From an uncultured Paludibaculum sp. (GTDB taxonomy: Bacteria > Acidobacteriota > Terriglobia > Bryobacterales > Bryobacteraceae), in assembly GCF_963665245.1 (NCBI RefSeq), contig NZ_OY762267.1, forward strand, positions 3,072,001 to 3,136,000: a DNA stretch of 64,000 bases. Reading direction: 5' to 3'. Below the pieces are notes generated by a model that saw only the letters and a list, made by a program, of their open reading frames with translations, was not told the origin of the DNA and ran no database searches. This document shows, in pieces, positions 61,273 through 64,000 of the stretch (position 1 is its first letter; each line of letters begins with the position of its first letter). A program made the translations under genes and the position numbers.

Positions 61273-61980
61273 ATGATTCGAAAAGCGGTCATCCTCGCTG
61301 CCGGCCGCGGCACACGGATGGGCGAATACACCGCCGACACCCCCAAGGCCATGCTGGCCGTACGCGGGCGCCCCATGCTGGAACACGTCCTGGATGGGCT
61401 GGCCTCGGTCGGAATTGAGCGGTTTCTTGTGGTTACGGGCTACCGCCGCGAGATGATTGAGGCGTACTTCGGCCACTGGCGCCTGCCCATCGATTTCGTA
61501 TTGCAGGACCCCATCGACGGCACCGGATCGGCCGCGCGACTAGCCAAAGAGTTCGCCGGGTCGGATCCGTTCCTACTGACCTTTGCCGACATCCTCTGCC
61601 CCCCTGCGGCCTATACGCTCTGCGCTTCCACCTTGACGGACCACCCGGCGACACTGGCCGTGATGGGTGTGAAGGACGTGGACGACCCGTGGCAAGGCGC
61701 GGCCGTCTACGAGGAGCAGGGCGTAGTGACCCGCGTCGTGGAGAAGCCGCCCCAGGGCACGTCCACCACCCGCTGGAACAGCGCGGGCCTTTACTGCATG
61801 AGTCCCTTGGTCTTCCCCTACCTCGACAGGCTGGAGAAGTCGCCGCGGGGTGAGTACGAACTCACATCCATCTTCACGATGATGCTCGACGAGCGCCGCG
61901 AAGTGCGGATCTCCCCCATCGAGGGCGCGTGGCGCGATGTCGGGCGTCCCGAGGACCTGGCCGCCGCGGAATCCCTATAG
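61273..61980 (+). CDS. Sugar-1-phosphate nucleotidyltransferase
   Basis: 235 residues from ATG 61273 with AGGAG 7 nt upstream; the open frame upstream is antisense-like. The nucleotide-binding signature AVILAAGRGTRMGEYTADTPKAML is complete (G-x-G-T-R-x-P/T...PK), followed by LQDPIDGTGSA, LLTFADI and WNSAGLYCM. It joins a nucleotide to a sugar 1-phosphate and releases pyrophosphate. Its place 10 bp after the sugar kinase makes a two-step salvage route likely. The stop is part of the palindrome CTATAG, shared with the convergent lactonase gene. Confidence 0.85.
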   Translation: MIRKAVILAAGRGTRMGEYTADTPKAMLAVRGRPMLEHVLDGLASVGIERFLVVTGYRREMIEAYFGHWRLPIDFVLQDPIDGTGSAARLAKEFAGSDPFLLTFADILCPPAAYTLCASTLTDHPATLAVMGVKDVDDPWQGAAVYEEQGVVTRVVEKPPQGTSTTRWNSAGLYCMSPLVFPYLDRLEKSPRGEYELTSIFTMMLDERREVRISPIEGAWRDVGRPEDLAAAESL

Positions 61981-63210
61981 GAACGTAATGATCGATGGTG
62001 TGCCGACCGGCGTGTACTGCCCGGTGAAGGCCAGTACCCCCGTTTGCGCATTGATTTTAAAGCAAGTTACCGCATCGGCGCGCTGGTTGCACACGTACAT
62101 GAAACGGCCACTGGGATCGATGGTAAAGCTGCGCGGATAGTCTCCGCGCGTCCACTCTTCGGCCACGAACGACAGCGTTCCGGTCGCACTGATGGCGAAC
62201 ACGGCGATGGAGTCGTGCAGACGATTGGCGGCGTAAAGGAAACGGCCATCTGCAGAGATTGCGACCTCGGACGTGTAGTTGGTGCCCGCAAAACCCTTGG
62301 GCAGACTGGAGATGGTCTGCTTAGCGGCGAGTTTGCCCGTTGCGGAGTCGTAGTCGAAGGCGATCAGCGTCGAGGCTTCTTCCTGAATGCTGTAGAACCA
62401 CTTACCTTTCGGATGCCAGGCGAAGTGGCGCGGACCATCGCCCGAGGGTGCCTGATAGAACGGCATGGCCGCGGGGATGAGTTTGCCGGCGGTGGCATCG
62501 AACTTCCAGACGTAAATGCGGTCGAGCCCCAAGTCCGTGGACACGATGAACTTACCCGATGCATCGGCCTGGATCATGTGGCCGTGCGTGCGGTCGTGCC
62601 CGCTGATGGCAAAGCTACCGGGCGGCGCACTGGCGGCGGGCAGATGGCCGAGCTTACCCTGGCCCTCTTTGACGTCGGTGGCGGCGCCCAACGAGCCGTT
62701 GGCCTGAACGGGAAGAACGGCCACCGTTCCACCGTGATAGTTCGCGACGAAGACAAACTTGCCGGAAGGATGCACGCTGAGATGGCAGGGCCCAGCGCCG
62801 CGGGAACTGACTGTGTTGAGCACAGTGAGGTGGCCGGTGGCGCGATCGACGCTCATGGCGCTGACTGAGCCCGACCCCTTTTCCTCCTTGGAGTTGGCGG
62901 ACTCGTTGGCGGAATAGAGATGCTTGCCGTCGGGGTGCAGGGCAAGCGAGGACGGATTGGGAATTTGAGTGAGGACTTCGCCGGGCGAGAGGGCGCCTGT
63001 GGCAGGGTCCATGCGGAACAGGTGGATGCCTTTGCCGTTGCCGTGGCTGCCCTCGGGACCATCGGCCTGGTTGTAGGTGCCGACGTAGAGCAGATTCGAC
63101 TTGGGCGCCTCGGCACCCTCCACCCTCGGCGCTAGGCCAGCCGCCGAGAGCTTGAGCAGATTGCGACGGGAGATGGAAGAGAGACAGGGGAGCGGGTTCA
63201 GATTGGGCAT
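61975..63210 (-). CDS. Tat-exported lactonase-family beta-propeller (6-phosphogluconolactonase-like)
   Basis: 411 residues from the ATG at 63210. A twin-arginine signal SRRNLLKLSAAGLA precedes a seven-bladed propeller with repeated strands of the pattern LALHPDGKHLYSANE, LSVHPSGKFVFVANYH, FAWHPKGKWFYSIQE, VAISADGRFLYAANR and FTIDPSGRFMYVCNQ. The family (Pgl/YbhE type) opens lactones of sugar acids or muconolactone-like compounds; an exported member probably works on external sugar lactones. It converges on the sugar nucleotidyltransferase gene. Confidence 0.88.
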   Translation of the reverse strand: MPNLNPLPCLSSISRRNLLKLSAAGLAPRVEGAEAPKSNLLYVGTYNQADGPEGSHGNGKGIHLFRMDPATGALSPGEVLTQIPNPSSLALHPDGKHLYSANESANSKEEKGSGSVSAMSVDRATGHLTVLNTVSSRGAGPCHLSVHPSGKFVFVANYHGGTVAVLPVQANGSLGAATDVKEGQGKLGHLPAASAPPGSFAISGHDRTHGHMIQADASGKFIVSTDLGLDRIYVWKFDATAGKLIPAAMPFYQAPSGDGPRHFAWHPKGKWFYSIQEEASTLIAFDYDSATGKLAAKQTISSLPKGFAGTNYTSEVAISADGRFLYAANRLHDSIAVFAISATGTLSFVAEEWTRGDYPRSFTIDPSGRFMYVCNQRADAVTCFKINAQTGVLAFTGQYTPVGTPSIITFL

Positions 63211-63270
63211 TGGGCTTGAGCCTAGTATGCCCAATCCGGAACCGGACGGACGGTCTATCCTTCGAGCCGC

Positions 63271-64000
63271 TTACTCCCAGAGGCGGCGGATCACCAGGAT
63301 CAGGATGGTGCCGCTCACGGCTAGCGTGGCCGTCAGCATCATGACGTAGTCCATGCGGCCATACAGGAAGTTGCCCACCAGGAACAGGCCGGACCAGATC
63401 ACGGAGACGCCAGTGACCCAACCAACCATCGCCAACGGGATGTTGTCCTGCCTGGCATAGGCGGCGGCTTCCACGGGATCGACCCCGGCTAGGCGGCGGA
63501 TTTCGGTCCAACCCGGCCCGATGGGATGCACCTTGCGATAGAAACTGATCAGGGTGTCGTGGTCGGTCTGTGGTCCAAACAAGGCCGTGATCACCCAGCA
63601 GAGCGTAGTGAAGCCAATGGTGAGCAGCAGTTCCTTGTAGGTGCCCAGGACAATGCCGTTCTTGTGCATGATGAGGAACGCGATGGAGGCGGCGAATGAG
63701 CTCACCATGGCCACGATCTCGCACCAGGCCGTGATGCGCCACCAGAACCAGCGCAGCAGGTAAAGCAGGCCCGTGCCGGCGCCCACCTGCAACATGATGT
63801 TGAAGTTGTCCTGCGCGGTCTGTAGCACGAACACCATGGCGGAGGAGACGACGAAGAGCAGGATCGTTGCCCAGCGGCCGGCCTTCACGTAGTGCTTCTC
63901 GGTCTCGCCAGGCTTCAGGAAGCGGCGGTAGAAGTCGTGCACCAGGTAAGACGCGCCCCAGTTCAGGTGCGTCAGGATCGTCGAGGAGTTGGCCGCCACC
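63271..64000 (-). CDS. Sodium:solute symporter, C-terminal part (partial)
   Basis: The frame runs off the right edge, so the N-terminal part is missing. The 243 visible residues hold about six membrane helices and an extra-membrane segment (~150-185). AANSSTILTHLNWGASYLVHDFYRRFLKPGETEKHYVKAGRWAT is the conserved region of SSS-family symporters, near the helix 8-9 junction. It probably imports a sugar or similar solute with Na+. In this surrounding (lactonase, sugar kinase) a sugar substrate is plausible. Confidence 0.85.
   Translation of the reverse strand, partial: VAANSSTILTHLNWGASYLVHDFYRRFLKPGETEKHYVKAGRWATILLFVVSSAMVFVLQTAQDNFNIMLQVGAGTGLLYLLRWFWWRITAWCEIVAMVSSFAASIAFLIMHKNGIVLGTYKELLLTIGFTTLCWVITALFGPQTDHDTLISFYRKVHPIGPGWTEIRRLAGVDPVEAAAYARQDNIPLAMVGWVTGVSVIWSGLFLVGNFLYGRMDYVMMLTATLAVSGTILILVIRRLWE

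Noticed and set aside
1..64000. CRISPR array or insertion sequence
   Set aside because: No regularly spaced repeats, cas genes or transposase frames were found; the repeats seen are single palindromic units far apart.

Overview
The window is 64 kb of high-GC bacterial chromosome with dense coding on both strands. There are about 59 genes, one tRNA, no rRNA, no CRISPR array and no transposase. Several traits point to Acidobacteriota, most likely the Bryobacterales/Solibacter-Paludibaculum branch. These are a VWFA-type secreted protein tail at the left edge, many Tat- or Sec-exported hydrolases, DUF3108 and DUF4139 proteins, a Pro-rich secreted protein of a type I associate with acidobacteria, and scattered single genes for pathways that other bacteria keep in operons. 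This placement is inference from gene content, not from a marker gene.

Left part (1-24 kb): a GH30 glycosidase, a CheB-like methylesterase, a FabG-like reductase, tRNA-Val and a Tat-exported glycosidase-like protein. Next comes a redox run (STAS protein, CoA-disulfide-reductase-like flavoprotein, thioredoxin-like protein, NuoI), then acetate kinase, a sugar-type permease, an AlaX editing protein, NuoA, an orphan Wzm-type permease and a sulfatase relative whose catalytic residues are gone. A SpoU-methyltransferase/gamma-glutamyltransferase/esterase operon stands back to back with histidine ammonia-lyase, followed by a serine hydrolase and an OPT transporter.

Middle (24-38 kb): a hybrid sensor kinase, then a tightly overlapping polyphosphate operon ppk1-ppk2-ppk2. 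Three exported proteins follow. The most striking spot is next: a dihydrodipicolinate-synthase-family aldolase with an amphipathic C-terminal tail, overlapping a double-domain bacterial-microcompartment shell protein. A radical SAM enzyme, a barrel-less amidohydrolase-like lipoprotein and an HAD phosphatase complete this part.

Right part (38-64 kb): alkaline phosphatase, a frameshifted secreted-protein gene, phosphohexomutase, RlmH, AccD, D-aminoacylase, an ABC-F ATPase and a Panacea-type toxin-antitoxin pair. These are followed by a DUF4139/homoserine-dehydrogenase-like/FAH overlap cluster, a divergent LysE/AsnC pair and a 1013-residue orphan protein that may be phage-tail related. The window ends with a GNAT/GHMP-kinase/nucleotidyltransferase sugar cassette, a lactonase and a truncated sodium:solute symporter.

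Two cross-window patterns stand out. Many starts (ATG, GTG or TTG) lie 5-8 nt behind a TANNNT box with no Shine-Dalgarno sequence, which implies leaderless transcripts and settles several start codons. A palindromic repeat built on GCTGACGGCTGA recurs three times, each time between converging genes.
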